Assembly: GCF_007666205.1 (NCBI RefSeq)
Contig: NZ_VDOR01000001.1
Span: forward strand, 124,001-188,000
Reading direction: 5' to 3'
DNA length: 64,000 bases
DNA from: Kocuria palustris
Lineage (GTDB): Bacteria > Actinomycetota > Actinomycetes > Actinomycetales > Micrococcaceae
This document shows, piece by piece, positions 24,210 through 32,992 of this stretch (positions within the stretch are counted from its first letter, which is position 1; every line of letters starts with the position of its first letter). The notes under the pieces are model-generated. The model did no database searches, was not told the origin of the DNA, and worked only from the letters and a program-made list of their open reading frames with translations. Made by a program: the position numbers and the translations under genes.

Positions 24210-25085
24210 TCAGGCTGCGGCGTCGTCCTCGCGGATGACGGGCAGCTCCTCGGTGTCGGGGCCGTCGTCGAGATCACGGGGCGCGGAGACGGCGGTCGCG
24301 CCGCGGGCCCCGGAGCGCGCGTAGGCGGTCTCGACGTCGCTGTAGCGCGGGGCTTCGCGGTGGGCGAGCTTGCGATCGGCGCGCGGGGCGCCCCAGCCGA
24401 GGCGATCGGCCAGCGCCGGGACGATCCGGTTGGCCAGACCGCAGCCCAGCACGACGCCGGCCCAGGCCACCGGCAGGGCCAGCACGACGTCGAGCACGTA
24501 GGCCGAGGAGGTCAGCAGGGCCGACAGCGCCACCAGGAGGCTGAGCCCGCCGCCGATGGCCAGGATCGGCATGCCGGGGAGGTGGCGGCGCGAGGCGACC
24601 AGGAAGGCGAGCGTGATCCCGATCGCGGCGCACACGGGAGCCGAGGGCAGGGAGGAGCCGACCTCAGCGGTCAGCACCCCGTCGCCCATTCCGGGGGCCG
24701 GGCGGCCGATGAACTGCTGCGCGGTGCTCGCGACCACGACCATCACCACGGAGGTCACCGCGAACCCGGCGGCATCGCGTCCGGCGCGCTTGACGACGGC
24801 CAGCCAGGCGGTCAGCGCGGCGATGATGCCGTAGACCCACGGCGCGCCGAAGATGCCGTGGACGAAGCCCGCGACGGCCAGGGTGAGGCCGGATCGGGCG
24901 GGCTCGAGGGCCGCGAGGACCTGGGACTCCATGGCGCCGATCTCAGGCGTGAGGCTCACGATCCGTCCGAGGGCTCCGATCGCCAGGACGACGATCAGCG
25001 GGACGATGATCCAGTGCTCCAGCTGCGGCAGGCGCCAGGTGGTCCGGTCCGGCGAGGGGGAAGAAGACTGCGCCGGGATAGACAT
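24210..25085 (-). CDS. PAP2-fold membrane protein with degenerate phosphatase motifs
   Basis: 291 residues with about seven membrane helices and the topology of PAP2 lipid phosphatases. The three PAP2 motifs can be placed but are broken. K-x6-RP reads TAQQFIGRP (Lys gone). PSGH reads SLPSAP (His gone). The SR-x5-H-x3-D motif reads SSAYVLDVV (Arg and His gone, Asp kept). A hydrophilic cytoplasmic tail of about 75 residues (ERLGW...DDAAA) follows. This could be an inactive relative acting as a membrane scaffold or transporter rather than a phosphatase. ATG start at 25085; the tail ends just before a strong terminator. Confidence 0.65.
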   Translation of the reverse strand: MSIPAQSSSPSPDRTTWRLPQLEHWIIVPLIVVLAIGALGRIVSLTPEIGAMESQVLAALEPARSGLTLAVAGFVHGIFGAPWVYGIIAALTAWLAVVKRAGRDAAGFAVTSVVMVVVASTAQQFIGRPAPGMGDGVLTAEVGSSLPSAPVCAAIGITLAFLVASRRHLPGMPILAIGGGLSLLVALSALLTSSAYVLDVVLALPVAWAGVVLGCGLANRIVPALADRLGWGAPRADRKLAHREAPRYSDVETAYARSGARGATAVSAPRDLDDGPDTEELPVIREDDAAA

Positions 25086-25134
25086 TCTTCGATTCTGGCA
25101 TCACGACGCGCGTGACCCGGCAGACACAGCGCGG

Positions 25135-25196
25135 GGGAACAAAAATGCGCAGGGAATTTTCTCCGTTCCCACAGGTCCTGTCATGTTCACGGGAAC
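25135..25196. promoter_or_regulatory. GGGAAC/GTTCCC inverted repeats between divergent genes
   Basis: GGGAAC (25135-25140), GTTCCC (25165-25170) and GGGAAC (25191-25196) are spaced at 30 and 26 bases in an AT-richer stretch between the PAP2-like gene and the mycoredoxin gene. GGGAA(T/C) recalls SigH/SigR-type -35 boxes, but a GTT -10 at the right distance was not found. Confidence 0.3.
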
Positions 25197-25292
25197 AACC
25201 AGGACGTCCGGGGCGCTGAAGCATCAGATCCCCACATCACGATCCGATGACCGTCGCGTCATCGCCCGTCAGCACCAGGAGGAGCACGCCGG

Positions 25293-25610
25293 ATGACCCT
25301 CGAGAACCGCCCCAGCGCCGATCAGCCCGCCGCGCTGCAGCACATCGCCGACGGCGGCGCCGTCGTCTACTGGCGCCCCGGCTGCGGATTCTGCGCGGCC
25401 CTCGACGACTCGCTGGGCGAGATCGGCGACCGCGCCCTGTGGGTCGACATCTGGCAGGACGATGCCGCGAAGGACTACGTCGCCGAGATCAACGACGGGA
25501 ACTCGACCGTCCCGACGCTCGTGACCACGAAGGCCGCCTTCGTCGTCGCGACCCCCGAGGAGCGGGCGCTCGCCGCGACCGCCCTGGAGCAGGCCGCCCC
25601 CGCCGGCTGA
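25293..25610 (+). CDS. glutaredoxin-like protein, probable mycoredoxin
   Basis: 105 residues with a thioredoxin fold: VVYWRPGCGFCAALDDSL carries the redox pair C-G-F-C, and NSTVPTLV has the cis-proline loop. In actinobacteria this architecture belongs to mycoredoxins, which reduce mycothiol mixed disulfides; the NCBI-type name is mycoredoxin or glutaredoxin family protein. The N-terminal 20 residues are an extension. ATG 25293 with AGGAGGAG upstream. It stands alone between divergent and same-strand neighbours. A link to the mycothiol-type arsenate reductase at 27437-29200 is conceivable but not shown. Confidence 0.85.
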   Translation: MTLENRPSADQPAALQHIADGGAVVYWRPGCGFCAALDDSLGEIGDRALWVDIWQDDAAKDYVAEINDGNSTVPTLVTTKAAFVVATPEERALAATALEQAAPAG

Positions 25611-25867
25611 CCTGCGGGCCCGCCGCCCGCGGCCCCGCAGCGCCCCCGGAGCGCGTCGCCGATCGGCGGCGCGCTCCGCCGTCGATCTGCGACGGCGGCG
25701 CCCGATGGACATCGCCCCTGCCCGGACCTACCCTGTGCCCACTGTTCACCTCCGGTTCATCATGGGCGATCCTCCTTGCCCAGCCGCAGGCGACGGCGCG
25801 GCGGGCCTGCCCGCGCGCCACCTCCGGCTCGTCGACCACGGGCACGGGCACAGCGAAGGAGCTGAGA

Positions 25868-27307
25868 TTGTCCACCTACACCTCGCCGATGTCCCTGGGC
25901 GGGCAGACGGCGAACATGGGCGCGGTCCTGCGGATCAGCCTGGTGGCCGCCATGGGCGGCTTCCTGTTCGGCTACGACTCCGCCGTGATCAACGGCGCCA
26001 CCAGCGCCATGCAGGAGTACTTCGGCGTCTCCCCCGGGGCCCTGGGCTCGGCCGTCGCCTCGGCCCTGCTCGGCGCGGCCGTCGGCGCGTTCTTCGGAGG
26101 CCGCCTGGCCGACAGCATCGGCCGCGTCAGGGTCATGCGCATCGCCGCGATCCTGTTCCTCGTCTCGGCCGTCTTCTGCGCCTGGGACCCGTTCTTCGGC
26201 GCTGACACCGCAGGCTTCGCATGGCTGGTCTTCTGGCGCGTGGTCGGCGGCCTCGGCGTGGGCGTCGCCTCGATCATCGCCCCGGCGTACATCGCCGAGG
26301 TCGCTCCCGCCGACGTCCGCGGGCGCCTGGGCTCGCTGCAGCAGCTGGGCATCGTGACCGGCATCTTCGCCTCCCAGATCATCAACCGCATCATCGTGGG
26401 CGTCGCGGGCTCCGCGGACGCGCATGTCCTGGGCGGCATGGACGCCTGGCGGCTCATGTTCCTGGTCTGCGCCGTCCCGGCCGTGCTGTACCTCGTGGGC
26501 GCCTTCCTGATCCCCGAGTCCCCGCGCTGGCTCGTGGGCCAGGGCCGCCGCGACGAGGCGCTGCGGATCATGACGCACCTGCAGGGCCAGGGGCCCGCGG
26601 AGCACCGCCTCGGCATCATCGACCGCACCCTGGACTCGGAGCGCAAGCCGCGCTTCTCCGATCTGCGCGGGTCCGTCGCCGGCCTCAAGCCGATCGTGTG
26701 GGTGGGCCTGGGCCTGGCCGCGCTGCAGCAGCTGGTCGGCATCAACGTGATCTTCTACTACTCCAACCAGCTGTGGCAGTCCGTGGGCTTCCAGGAGTCC
26801 GACGCCTTCACGATCTCCACGATCACCTCGGTGACCAACGTGGTCGTGACCCTGGTGGCGATCGCCCTGGTGGACCGGATCGGGCGCAAGAAGCTGCTGA
26901 TGATCGGCTCGGCCGGCATGGCCCTGACCCTGGGGACCATGGCCGTCGTGTTCTCGACGGCCACGATCACCGACGCCGGCCCCGTGCTGGGCGACACCGC
27001 CGGCCCGATCGCGCTGGTCGCCGCCAACCTGTACGTCGTGTTCTTCGGCGTCTCCTGGGGCCCGGTCATGTGGGTCCTGCTGGGCGAGATGTTCCCCAAC
27101 CGCATCCGCGGCGCCGCCCTGGCCATCGCGGGCCTGGTGCAGTGGCTGGCCAACTGGGCCGTCACCGCGACCTTCCCGATCCTCTCGGAGGCCTCCCTGG
27201 TGCTGGCCTACGGCCTGTACGCGTTCTTCGCCGTCGTGTCCCTGATCTTCACCGCCAAGGCGGTGCGCGAGACCAAGGGCGTCGAGCTGGAGGACATGCA
27301 GAACTGA
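25868..27307 (+). CDS. sugar porter (MFS, XylE/GalP-like)
   Basis: 479 residues with 12 membrane helices. The sugar-porter signatures are complete: GGFLFGYDSAVING in helix 1, GRLADSIGRVRVM between helices 2 and 3, PESPRWLVGQGR after helix 6, ALQQLVGINVIFYYSNQLW in helix 7, and RIGRKKLLM after helix 8. It is a proton-driven hexose or pentose importer; the sugar is not readable from sequence. The start is TTG at 25868, with GAAGGAG six bases upstream; upstream in-frame sequence lacks family similarity. Terminated by a 19-base-pair hairpin. Confidence 0.9.
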   Translation: MSTYTSPMSLGGQTANMGAVLRISLVAAMGGFLFGYDSAVINGATSAMQEYFGVSPGALGSAVASALLGAAVGAFFGGRLADSIGRVRVMRIAAILFLVSAVFCAWDPFFGADTAGFAWLVFWRVVGGLGVGVASIIAPAYIAEVAPADVRGRLGSLQQLGIVTGIFASQIINRIIVGVAGSADAHVLGGMDAWRLMFLVCAVPAVLYLVGAFLIPESPRWLVGQGRRDEALRIMTHLQGQGPAEHRLGIIDRTLDSERKPRFSDLRGSVAGLKPIVWVGLGLAALQQLVGINVIFYYSNQLWQSVGFQESDAFTISTITSVTNVVVTLVAIALVDRIGRKKLLMIGSAGMALTLGTMAVVFSTATITDAGPVLGDTAGPIALVAANLYVVFFGVSWGPVMWVLLGEMFPNRIRGAALAIAGLVQWLANWAVTATFPILSEASLVLAYGLYAFFAVVSLIFTAKAVRETKGVELEDMQN

Positions 27308-27339
27308 GCTGCGGCTCGGCTTCCGAGCGGCAGGAAACG

Positions 27340-27383
27340 ACGACGGAGGGGCTCGGCGGGATCTCGCCGAGCCCCTCCGTCGT
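27340..27383. terminator. bidirectional terminator between sugar porter and ars operon
   Basis: A perfect 19-base-pair stem (27340-27358 against 27365-27383) with a 6-base loop between the convergent stops of the sugar porter and the arsenate reductase fusion. Confidence 0.85.
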
Positions 27384-27436
27384 CTCGCGGGAACGCCCGC
27401 ACCGCGGGCCGGGCCGCCGGTGCAGCCTCGGGGCCC

Positions 27437-29200
27437 TCAGCCGCAGCAGGCCCCCGCGCCACCCGCCGCCGGTCCGGTGAGATCGGTGGAGCAGACGCCG
27501 GTCTCGGGCAGGACCAGGTGGAGGTCGTCGGCGGCCTGCTGGTCGCCGGCCAGGGATGCGGCGATGGAGCGGACCTGCTCATAGCCCGTGACCATGAGGA
27601 AGGTCGGCGCCCGTCCGTAGCTCTTCATGCCGACCAGGTAGAAATCCGGCTCCGGATGGGCCAGGACGCGCTGCCCGTGGGGCTCGACCGACCCGCAGGA
27701 GTGGAACTCGGCATCGATCAAGGGCCCCAGCTTCCGGGGCGCCTCGACCGCCGGGTCCAGATCCAGACGCACCTCGCGCAGCATCCCCAGCTCGGGCCGG
27801 AATCCGGTGGCCGGGATCAGCACGTCCGCCTCCACCTGCTGGTCGCCCTCCGGCCCGCCGACGACGGTCAGCCCCCGGGCATGGGAGTCCACCCGGGTGA
27901 TCGGAAAGGAGGTGCGCAGCTCGATCGCCCCGGAATCCACGAGCCCCCTCAGCCGCGCCCCCAGGGCGCCGCGGGCCTGGAGCTCGTCTCGCTCGGCACC
28001 TCCATAGACACGGTGTGCGTCTGCGGAGCGGATCGCCCAGATGATCCGGGTCCCCGGCGCGCTGCGTGCCAGCTCGGCGAGATCCGTCAGCGCTCCGGCG
28101 GCGGAGTGTCCGGCACCCACGACGACGACGCGGCGGCCCGCGAACCGCTCTCGGTCGGTGCCGAGAACGTCGGGCAGCGCAGCGCAGATCCTTCCCTCAG
28201 CTCGGGCCCGGGCTTCACCGGGCGCTTCGAGCCCGCCCTGGCCCAGGGGGTTGGGGGTCTCGAAGGTTCCGGAGGCGTCCAGGACGGCTCTGGCCTGCAG
28301 GTCCTCGATCTCGCCGCCCGGTCGGCGGACCCGTACCAGGAACGGCGTCCGCTCCCGGTTCGCCGAGCGCGTGCGGTCCATGCCCGCTCGCGAGACCGCC
28401 AGGGCCCTCGTACCCGTGCGCAGACGGTCTCCCAGGGCCGTCCCCAGAGGCACGAGGTACTCCTCGACCAGCTCGATACCTGTCGCCAGCCGCTCGGGGT
28501 CGGGCGCCTGCCAGCCGCCGGGCTCCAGGAGCCGGCGGGCGGCCTCGTCGATGGAGTAGCGCCACGGAGAGAACAGTCTCACGTGCCCCCAGCGGCGGAT
28601 GGATGCCCCGACCTGATCGCCCGCCTCGAGGACCAGCGGGTTGAGGCCGCGCTCGAGCAGGTGGGCCGCCGCTGCCAGCCCGACCGGTCCGGCCCCGATC
28701 ACGACGACGGGCAAGAGCTCCCTCGAGGAGGCATCTCCCGGCGCGAGCGTCGGCTCCCCCGCTTCCGGCGCTGCCGCCGGCCCCGCCAGCTCCTCGAGCA
28801 GGCGACGGACGCGGGCGTCGATGTCGTCGCGGATCAGGCGCATCCGCTCGAGGCCCACGATCCCGCGCGCAGAGGGCTCGTCGGTCTCCCACGTCTCCAG
28901 CCGCCCTGCGAGCTCCGCCTCGGTGTCGAGCCGGGCCTCGGTGCCCAGCACGATCACGCGATCGGCCCGGCGCAGCAGCTCGGGGTCGATCGGACGCGGC
29001 CGCCCCTGGGACATGTCCGCCCCGAGCTCGGCGACGGCCTCGACGGACTGCGCGTTGAGCGCGCTGCCGGGCTCGGTGCCGGCGGAGCTGACGCGCACGG
29101 CGCCGGCGGCGCGGTGCTCCATCAGGGCGGCGGCCATCTGGGACTTGCCGCCGTTGCGCACGCAGACGAACAGGATCTCGGGGCGGGTGTCGTCGGTCAT
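27437..29200 (-). CDS. arsenate reductase (LMW-PTP type) fused to FAD-dependent oxidoreductase
   Basis: 587 residues with two domains. Residues 1-140 are a low-molecular-weight phosphatase-type Ars[15 protein letters not shown] (P-loop Cys, Lys for the usual Arg) and [20 protein letters not shown], as in actinobacterial arsenate-mycothiol transferases. Residues 158-560 are a flavoprotein with FAD motif [20 protein letters not shown], a second dinucleotide motif [14 protein letters not shown] and [12 protein letters not shown]. This matches the ArsO-type flavin oxidoreductases of ars operons. The C-terminus carries a Cys pair (GACCG) plus another Cys (TGVCS) that could bind As(III) or relay electrons. 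It lies 46 bases after acr3, and ATG 29200 is in a good context. Confidence 0.85.
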   Translation of the reverse strand: MTDDTRPEILFVCVRNGGKSQMAAALMEHRAAGAVRVSSAGTEPGSALNAQSVEAVAELGADMSQGRPRPIDPELLRRADRVIVLGTEARLDTEAELAGRLETWETDEPSARGIVGLERMRLIRDDIDARVRRLLEELAGPAAAPEAGEPTLAPGDASSRELLPVVVIGAGPVGLAAAAHLLERGLNPLVLEAGDQVGASIRRWGHVRLFSPWRYSIDEAARRLLEPGGWQAPDPERLATGIELVEEYLVPLGTALGDRLRTGTRALAVSRAGMDRTRSANRERTPFLVRVRRPGGEIEDLQARAVLDASGTFETPNPLGQGGLEAPGEARARAEGRICAALPDVLGTDRERFAGRRVVVVGAGHSAAGALTDLAELARSAPGTRIIWAIRSADAHRVYGGAERDELQARGALGARLRGLVDSGAIELRTSFPITRVDSHARGLTVVGGPEGDQQVEADVLIPATGFRPELGMLREVRLDLDPAVEAPRKLGPLIDAEFHSCGSVEPHGQRVLAHPEPDFYLVGMKSYGRAPTFLMVTGYEQVRSIAASLAGDQQAADDLHLVLPETGVCSTDLTGPAAGGAGACCG

Positions 29201-29246
29201 CGGGGTCTCCCTGGGTCGACGGGGACGGATCGGAACGGGCCGCGCG

Positions 29247-30359
29247 TCAGCGGGCGACGGACCCGGCGCGTCCGGGGACCGTGGGGTCGCCGGGGAACAG
29301 CCTGGGCGCGGCCCACAGCGAGACGTAGACGAGCCCCACGAGCACCGGCACCTCGATCAGCGGGCCCACGACCCCGGCCAGCGCCTGTCCGGAGGTCACG
29401 CCGAAGGTGCCGATCGAGACCGCGATGGCCAGCTCGAAGTTGTTGCCGGCCGCGGTGAAGGCCACCGTCGTGGAGCGGGCGTAGTCCAGGCCGACGGTCT
29501 TGGAGACCACCAGCGCCAGGGCGAACATCAGCACGAAGTAGGCCAGCAGCGGCAGCGCGATGCGCGCGACGTCCCACGGGCTGGTGGTGATGGCCTCCCC
29601 CTGCAGCGCGAAGAGCAGCACGATGGTGAACAGGAGCCCGCGCATGGCCCAGGGGCTGAGGCGGGGCAGGAACGTCTCCTCGTACCACTGCCGGCCCTTG
29701 GCACGCTCCCCCAGCACCCGGGTCAGGAACCCGGCGATCAGTGGGATCCCCAGGAACACCAGGACGCTGAGCACGATCGCCCCGACCGAGAACTCGACGG
29801 ACGTCGTCGGCAGGCCCAGCCACGACGGCAGGACCTGGAGGTAGAACCAGCCCAGGGCGCCGAACGCGATGACCTGGAAGACCGAGTTGATCGCCACCAG
29901 GACGGCCGCGGCCTCGCGGTCGCCGCAGGCCAGGTCGTTCCAGATCAGCACCATGGCGATGCAGCGCGCCAGCCCCACGATGATCAGCCCCGTGCGGTAC
30001 TCCGGCAGGTCGGGCAGCAGCAGCCAGGCCAGCGCGAACATCAGCGCGGGGCCGACCACCCAGTTGAGCACCAGCGACGTGCCCCTCAGGCGCGGGTCCG
30101 CGGCGATGCGACGCGTCTCGTCGTAGCGGACCTTGGCCAGCACCGGGTACATCATCACGAGCAGGCCCAGGGCGATCGGGAGGGAGACGCCGGCGACCGA
30201 CACGGATTCCAGCGCGGTGTCCAGGCCCGGCAGCAGGCGTCCCAGGGCCAGCCCCAGGGCCATCGCGAGCAGGATCCACACCGGCAGCCAGCGGTCGGCG
30301 AAGGACATCTCCTTCATGACGGGCTGCTCGGTCGGGGACGGAGCGGTGCTGGTGGCCAC
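29247..30359 (-). CDS. acr3: arsenite efflux permease Acr3
   Basis: 370 residues with ten membrane helices of the bile/arsenite/riboflavin transporter fold. Key family sequences: [33 protein letters not shown] with the essential Cys in helix 4, and [23 protein letters not shown]. Acr3 exports As(III), driven by the proton gradient, completing the reduction of arsenate by the downstream fusion enzyme. The start is GTG at 30359 with GAGGTGAG upstream; methionine codons further in would cut the first segment short. It is divergently transcribed from arsR, with a promoter and palindrome between them. Confidence 0.92.
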   Translation of the reverse strand: MATSTAPSPTEQPVMKEMSFADRWLPVWILLAMALGLALGRLLPGLDTALESVSVAGVSLPIALGLLVMMYPVLAKVRYDETRRIAADPRLRGTSLVLNWVVGPALMFALAWLLLPDLPEYRTGLIIVGLARCIAMVLIWNDLACGDREAAAVLVAINSVFQVIAFGALGWFYLQVLPSWLGLPTTSVEFSVGAIVLSVLVFLGIPLIAGFLTRVLGERAKGRQWYEETFLPRLSPWAMRGLLFTIVLLFALQGEAITTSPWDVARIALPLLAYFVLMFALALVVSKTVGLDYARSTTVAFTAAGNNFELAIAVSIGTFGVTSGQALAGVVGPLIEVPVLVGLVYVSLWAAPRLFPGDPTVPGRAGSVAR

Positions 30360-30397
30360 GCGGTGCTCACCTCTCGGATCGACGGATATCGATGCGA

Positions 30398-30427
30398 AGG
30401 CTACGACGACATATCGACAGACGTCAA
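30398..30427 (-). promoter_or_regulatory. acr3 promoter overlapping an ArsR operator-like palindrome
   Basis: On the minus strand TTGACG (30427-30422) and TAGCCT (30403-30398) with an 18-base spacer form a promoter for acr3. It overlaps an imperfect inverted repeat (CATATCGAC / GTCAATGTATG) reaching the arsR start at 30442, as expected for ArsR autoregulation. Confidence 0.5.
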
Positions 30428-30441
30428 TGTATGATGACGGC

Positions 30442-30813
30442 ATGGTCACCGTCGCAGCCGAGCAGAGCCCCCGGATCGAGTCGAATGCCGCCGTCGCGGC
30501 AGGCACCTGCTGCTCGCTGTCCGCCGGCCCGCTGAGCAGGGCCGACGCCGAGCGCTCCGCGGAGATGTTCAAGGCCCTGGCCGATCCCGTGCGCCTTCGC
30601 CTGCTCTCCCACGTGGCCGCGCAGGGCTGCGAATCCGTGTGCGCCTGCGATCTCACCGAGCCGCTCGGGATCAGCCAGCCCACGGTCAGCCACCACATGA
30701 AGCGGCTCGTGGAGGCCGGGCTCCTGACCCGCGAGCAGCGCGGCAGGTGGGCGCACTACAGCGTGGTCCCCGAGGCCTTCGCGCAGCTGCGCCAGGTCCT
30801 CGATCTTCGCTGA
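30442..30813 (+). CDS. arsR: ArsR-family As(III)-responsive repressor
   Basis: 123 residues. Winged helix: MFKALADPVRLRLLSHVA, recognition helix ISQPTVSHHMKRLVEAGLL, wing GRWAHYSVV. Candidate As(III) ligands are the vicinal Cys pair in AGTCCSLS at the N-terminus and the Cys-x-Cys in SVCACDLTEP of the alpha-3 helix. This combination is known from Corynebacterium-type ArsR as well as the classical CVC type. ATG 30442 was chosen; ATG 30427 in frame would overlap the operator. It is divergent to acr3 and represses both units until As(III) binds. Confidence 0.92.
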   Translation: MVTVAAEQSPRIESNAAVAAGTCCSLSAGPLSRADAERSAEMFKALADPVRLRLLSHVAAQGCESVCACDLTEPLGISQPTVSHHMKRLVEAGLLTREQRGRWAHYSVVPEAFAQLRQVLDLR

Positions 30814-30836
30814 GCCGTCCGCCCAGCCCGTGCGGC

Positions 30837-32288
30837 TCAGCCCGTCAGGGGGTGGGCGATCTCGTCGCGGGGCATCCGGAAGGCGAGCCACACGACGACG
30901 GCCATCACCGCCGGCACGATCGCGGCGGCCGCGAAGATCAGGGCCACGGGGACCACCGCGGACAGCGGGCCGACGACGGCCATCGACACCGGCATGAGCA
31001 GCAGCGAGACGAAGAAGTCCAGGCTGGACACGCGCCCGAGCATGCGACCGGGCACGCGACGCTGGAGCAGGGTCCCCCACAGGACCTGGCCGATGCCGTC
31101 GGTGGCGCCCACCACGATCATGATGGCCACCAGGACCGCCCAGGACCGGGTGAGGCCCACGAAGAGCAGCGGCAGCGTGCCGAACCCCCAAGCGGCCATG
31201 ATCCAGGTCAGGTAGCGCCGCGGCAGGGGCAGCCCGGAGACCACGAGCGCGCCGACGGCCGAGGACGCGCCGGTGACCCCCAGCAGCAGGCCGACCTCGG
31301 CCGCTCCGCCGCCGAAGGAGTCGCGGACGACGAAGGGCAGCAGCACCTCGAGCGGGCCCACGAAGCAGAACACGGTGATCACCGCGAAGATCAGGGTGCC
31401 CAGCAGCCAGGCCGTGCGCCGCACATAGGACACCCCGTCCATGATGTCCGCGAGCATCGAGCGCAGCCCGCCCGACGGGGCCTCCGCGGGGTCTGCGGGG
31501 AAGCGGATGACGGTCTCACCGTCGTCGTCGTGCCGGAGGGCCTGCCCTGCCGATCCCGCCGGATCCGCCTCCGGGATCCGTGAGGTCTGCTCGCCGACCC
31601 GCTCCGGCGCCAGGGCCGGGACCCGCAGCCCCAGGAGGATCACCGCGGCCGCGGCGTAGCACAGCGCTACCACCGCGAAGCCCGCGGTCGGCGAGAGGGC
31701 GGCGGCCAGCAGCCCCGCCAGCGCGGGCCCGGCGGCGGTCTGCAGCAGGGGCCGCGCGGAGCCCTCCAGGCCGTTGGCCGCCAGCAGGGCCTCGGCCGGC
31801 AGCAGCCGCGGGAGGGAAGCGGAGTACGACGGGTAGAAGATCCCCACCCCCGCCAGGACCAGGAACGACGCCGCGGCCAGCAGCCCCACGCCGAGCACAC
31901 CGGCGGCGCTCAGGATCGCGGTGGCCGTCGTGACGACCGCGGATGTCATCATCACCGCGCGCAGGACCAGGTGCGGTGGGAAGCGATCGGCCACGACGCC
32001 GCCGATCAGAGCGAACATCACCATGCCCATGGCACCTGCGGCGGACACGACGGAGAGCTCGACCGGGGAGCCGCCCTGGGCCATGACCTCGAAGACGATG
32101 GTCAGCGCCCATGTCCCCTGGGCGAGCACCACGGCCAGCATGGCCGCAGCCAGCCGCGGGTAGCCCGCATGGCCGAAGGGGGCCACGGCCCGCCGCGCGG
32201 CCCGGGACGCTCCCGCCAGGGGATGAGGCCTGCCGTCGCCCCGGCCGGGATCCGGCGAGGGGTTCGGCGGCGGAGCAGTCGGGGTCAT
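30837..32288 (-). CDS. MFS transporter, siderophore/drug exporter type
   Basis: 483 residues with 12 membrane helices, the MFS_3 branch that includes enterobactin exporter EntS. Loop 2-3 reads GGVVADRFPPHLVLRAVMM, and helix 5 to 6 has GVGIFYPSYSASLPRLLPAE. A long central cytoplasmic loop of about 60 residues (APERVGEQTS...DIMDGVSYV) separates the halves. The N-terminal 35 residues are Pro/Arg/Gly-rich and likely unstructured. ATG start at 32288; convergent with arsR. The substrate is unknown, and no siderophore genes are nearby. Confidence 0.8.
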   Translation of the reverse strand: MTPTAPPPNPSPDPGRGDGRPHPLAGASRAARRAVAPFGHAGYPRLAAAMLAVVLAQGTWALTIVFEVMAQGGSPVELSVVSAAGAMGMVMFALIGGVVADRFPPHLVLRAVMMTSAVVTTATAILSAAGVLGVGLLAAASFLVLAGVGIFYPSYSASLPRLLPAEALLAANGLEGSARPLLQTAAGPALAGLLAAALSPTAGFAVVALCYAAAAVILLGLRVPALAPERVGEQTSRIPEADPAGSAGQALRHDDDGETVIRFPADPAEAPSGGLRSMLADIMDGVSYVRRTAWLLGTLIFAVITVFCFVGPLEVLLPFVVRDSFGGGAAEVGLLLGVTGASSAVGALVVSGLPLPRRYLTWIMAAWGFGTLPLLFVGLTRSWAVLVAIMIVVGATDGIGQVLWGTLLQRRVPGRMLGRVSSLDFFVSLLLMPVSMAVVGPLSAVVPVALIFAAAAIVPAVMAVVVWLAFRMPRDEIAHPLTG

Positions 32289-32366
32289 CGCGGGAAGTCT
32301 AGGTGCTGGTGCTCAGGCGTCGACCAGGGCGGCGCGAGAGCGGCCTGGGCCGCCTCCGGATCGGCA

Positions 32367-32540
32367 CTACAGCAGTCCGCGGATGGTCTGGAAGAGCCCG
32401 GCCACGGCTACCAGAGCACCCATCACGCCCATAGGCAGCATGATCCGCGGACCACCACGCGCGATCCCCTTGTTGATGACGCGCCTCACATGCAGCCGAT
32501 GGCCGGAAGAGAGATCCCAAATACGTCGATCAAAATTCAT
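32367..32540 (-). CDS. tiny single-helix membrane protein, unknown
   Basis: 57 residues: a basic soluble start (DRRIWDLSSGHRLHVRRVI) and a C-terminal hydrophobic segment (IMLPMGVMGALVAVAGLF) long enough to span the membrane. The start was set at ATG 32540, which has GAAGGGAG at ideal distance. A longer frame to 32642 lacks a ribosome site. The local base composition is AT-richer than the rest of the window. It lies alone downstream of an inverted repeat. I do not recognise the family. Coding is plausible from the ribosome site and reading frame but not proven. Confidence 0.5.
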   Translation of the reverse strand: MNFDRRIWDLSSGHRLHVRRVINKGIARGGPRIMLPMGVMGALVAVAGLFQTIRGLL

Positions 32541-32560
32541 CGCTCCCTTCATTGATTCAA

Positions 32561-32588
32561 GGTGACCCCTGCGTTCAATAAGGTCACC
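32561..32588. promoter_or_regulatory. inverted repeat GGTGACC / GGTCACC upstream of the tiny gene
   Basis: Perfect 7-base arms at 32561-32567 and 32582-32588 with a 14-base spacer, about 20 bases upstream of the small gene's ATG at 32540. The position fits a repressor site. Confidence 0.4.
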
Positions 32589-32698
32589 CTCGCCAGACTG
32601 GCATAGCAAGCAAGAATTATTGAAACTTCCACAGCTATTCAAGAGGTTCTAGCGAAGGCGGGGGTTGCGAATTTGGTCGACCTGGATTCTCTCTCCTG

Positions 32699-32724
32699 GA
32701 GAAAAATGCGAACGAATTTTTCTC
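32699..32724 (-). terminator. rho-independent terminator of the glycosyltransferase gene
   Basis: Perfect 9-base arms GAGAAAAAT and ATTTTTCTC with an 8-base loop; on the minus strand the second arm supplies a T tract. It lies about 270 bases after the glycosyltransferase stop and is the only classical T-rich terminator in the window. Confidence 0.6.
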
Positions 32725-32992
32725 TCGGGTCGCGGCGCTGCGGTCGGATGGGCCCGGCGACCCCGGAGATCATATGGACCGGCCTGCGAACCGCAGGCAC
32801 CGATGCACTGTCTCGACACAGTCGTCGCATTCCCCGCGGTTTGAGAATGCGGCTCTTCTGCGGTTTCGACGCCGACGCGCTCCCTGCGATGCCTCATCGG
32901 CGGCAGCCGTCGCCGAACCTGGCGATCATGCACCCTGGGGATCGGCGAGATCCCGATCGAAGACGACCGGCGAAGGAGTTCGGACTCCGACG

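Larger units (their letters stand above)
32541..32992. other. AT-richer non-coding segment
   Basis: Between the tiny membrane protein and the glycosyltransferase lie about 450 bases with unusually many A and T for this window. It holds an inverted repeat (32561-32588) upstream of the small gene and a terminator (32699-32724). The remainder (32725-32992) contains only short frames without ribosome sites. Nothing else was recognised. Confidence 0.5.
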
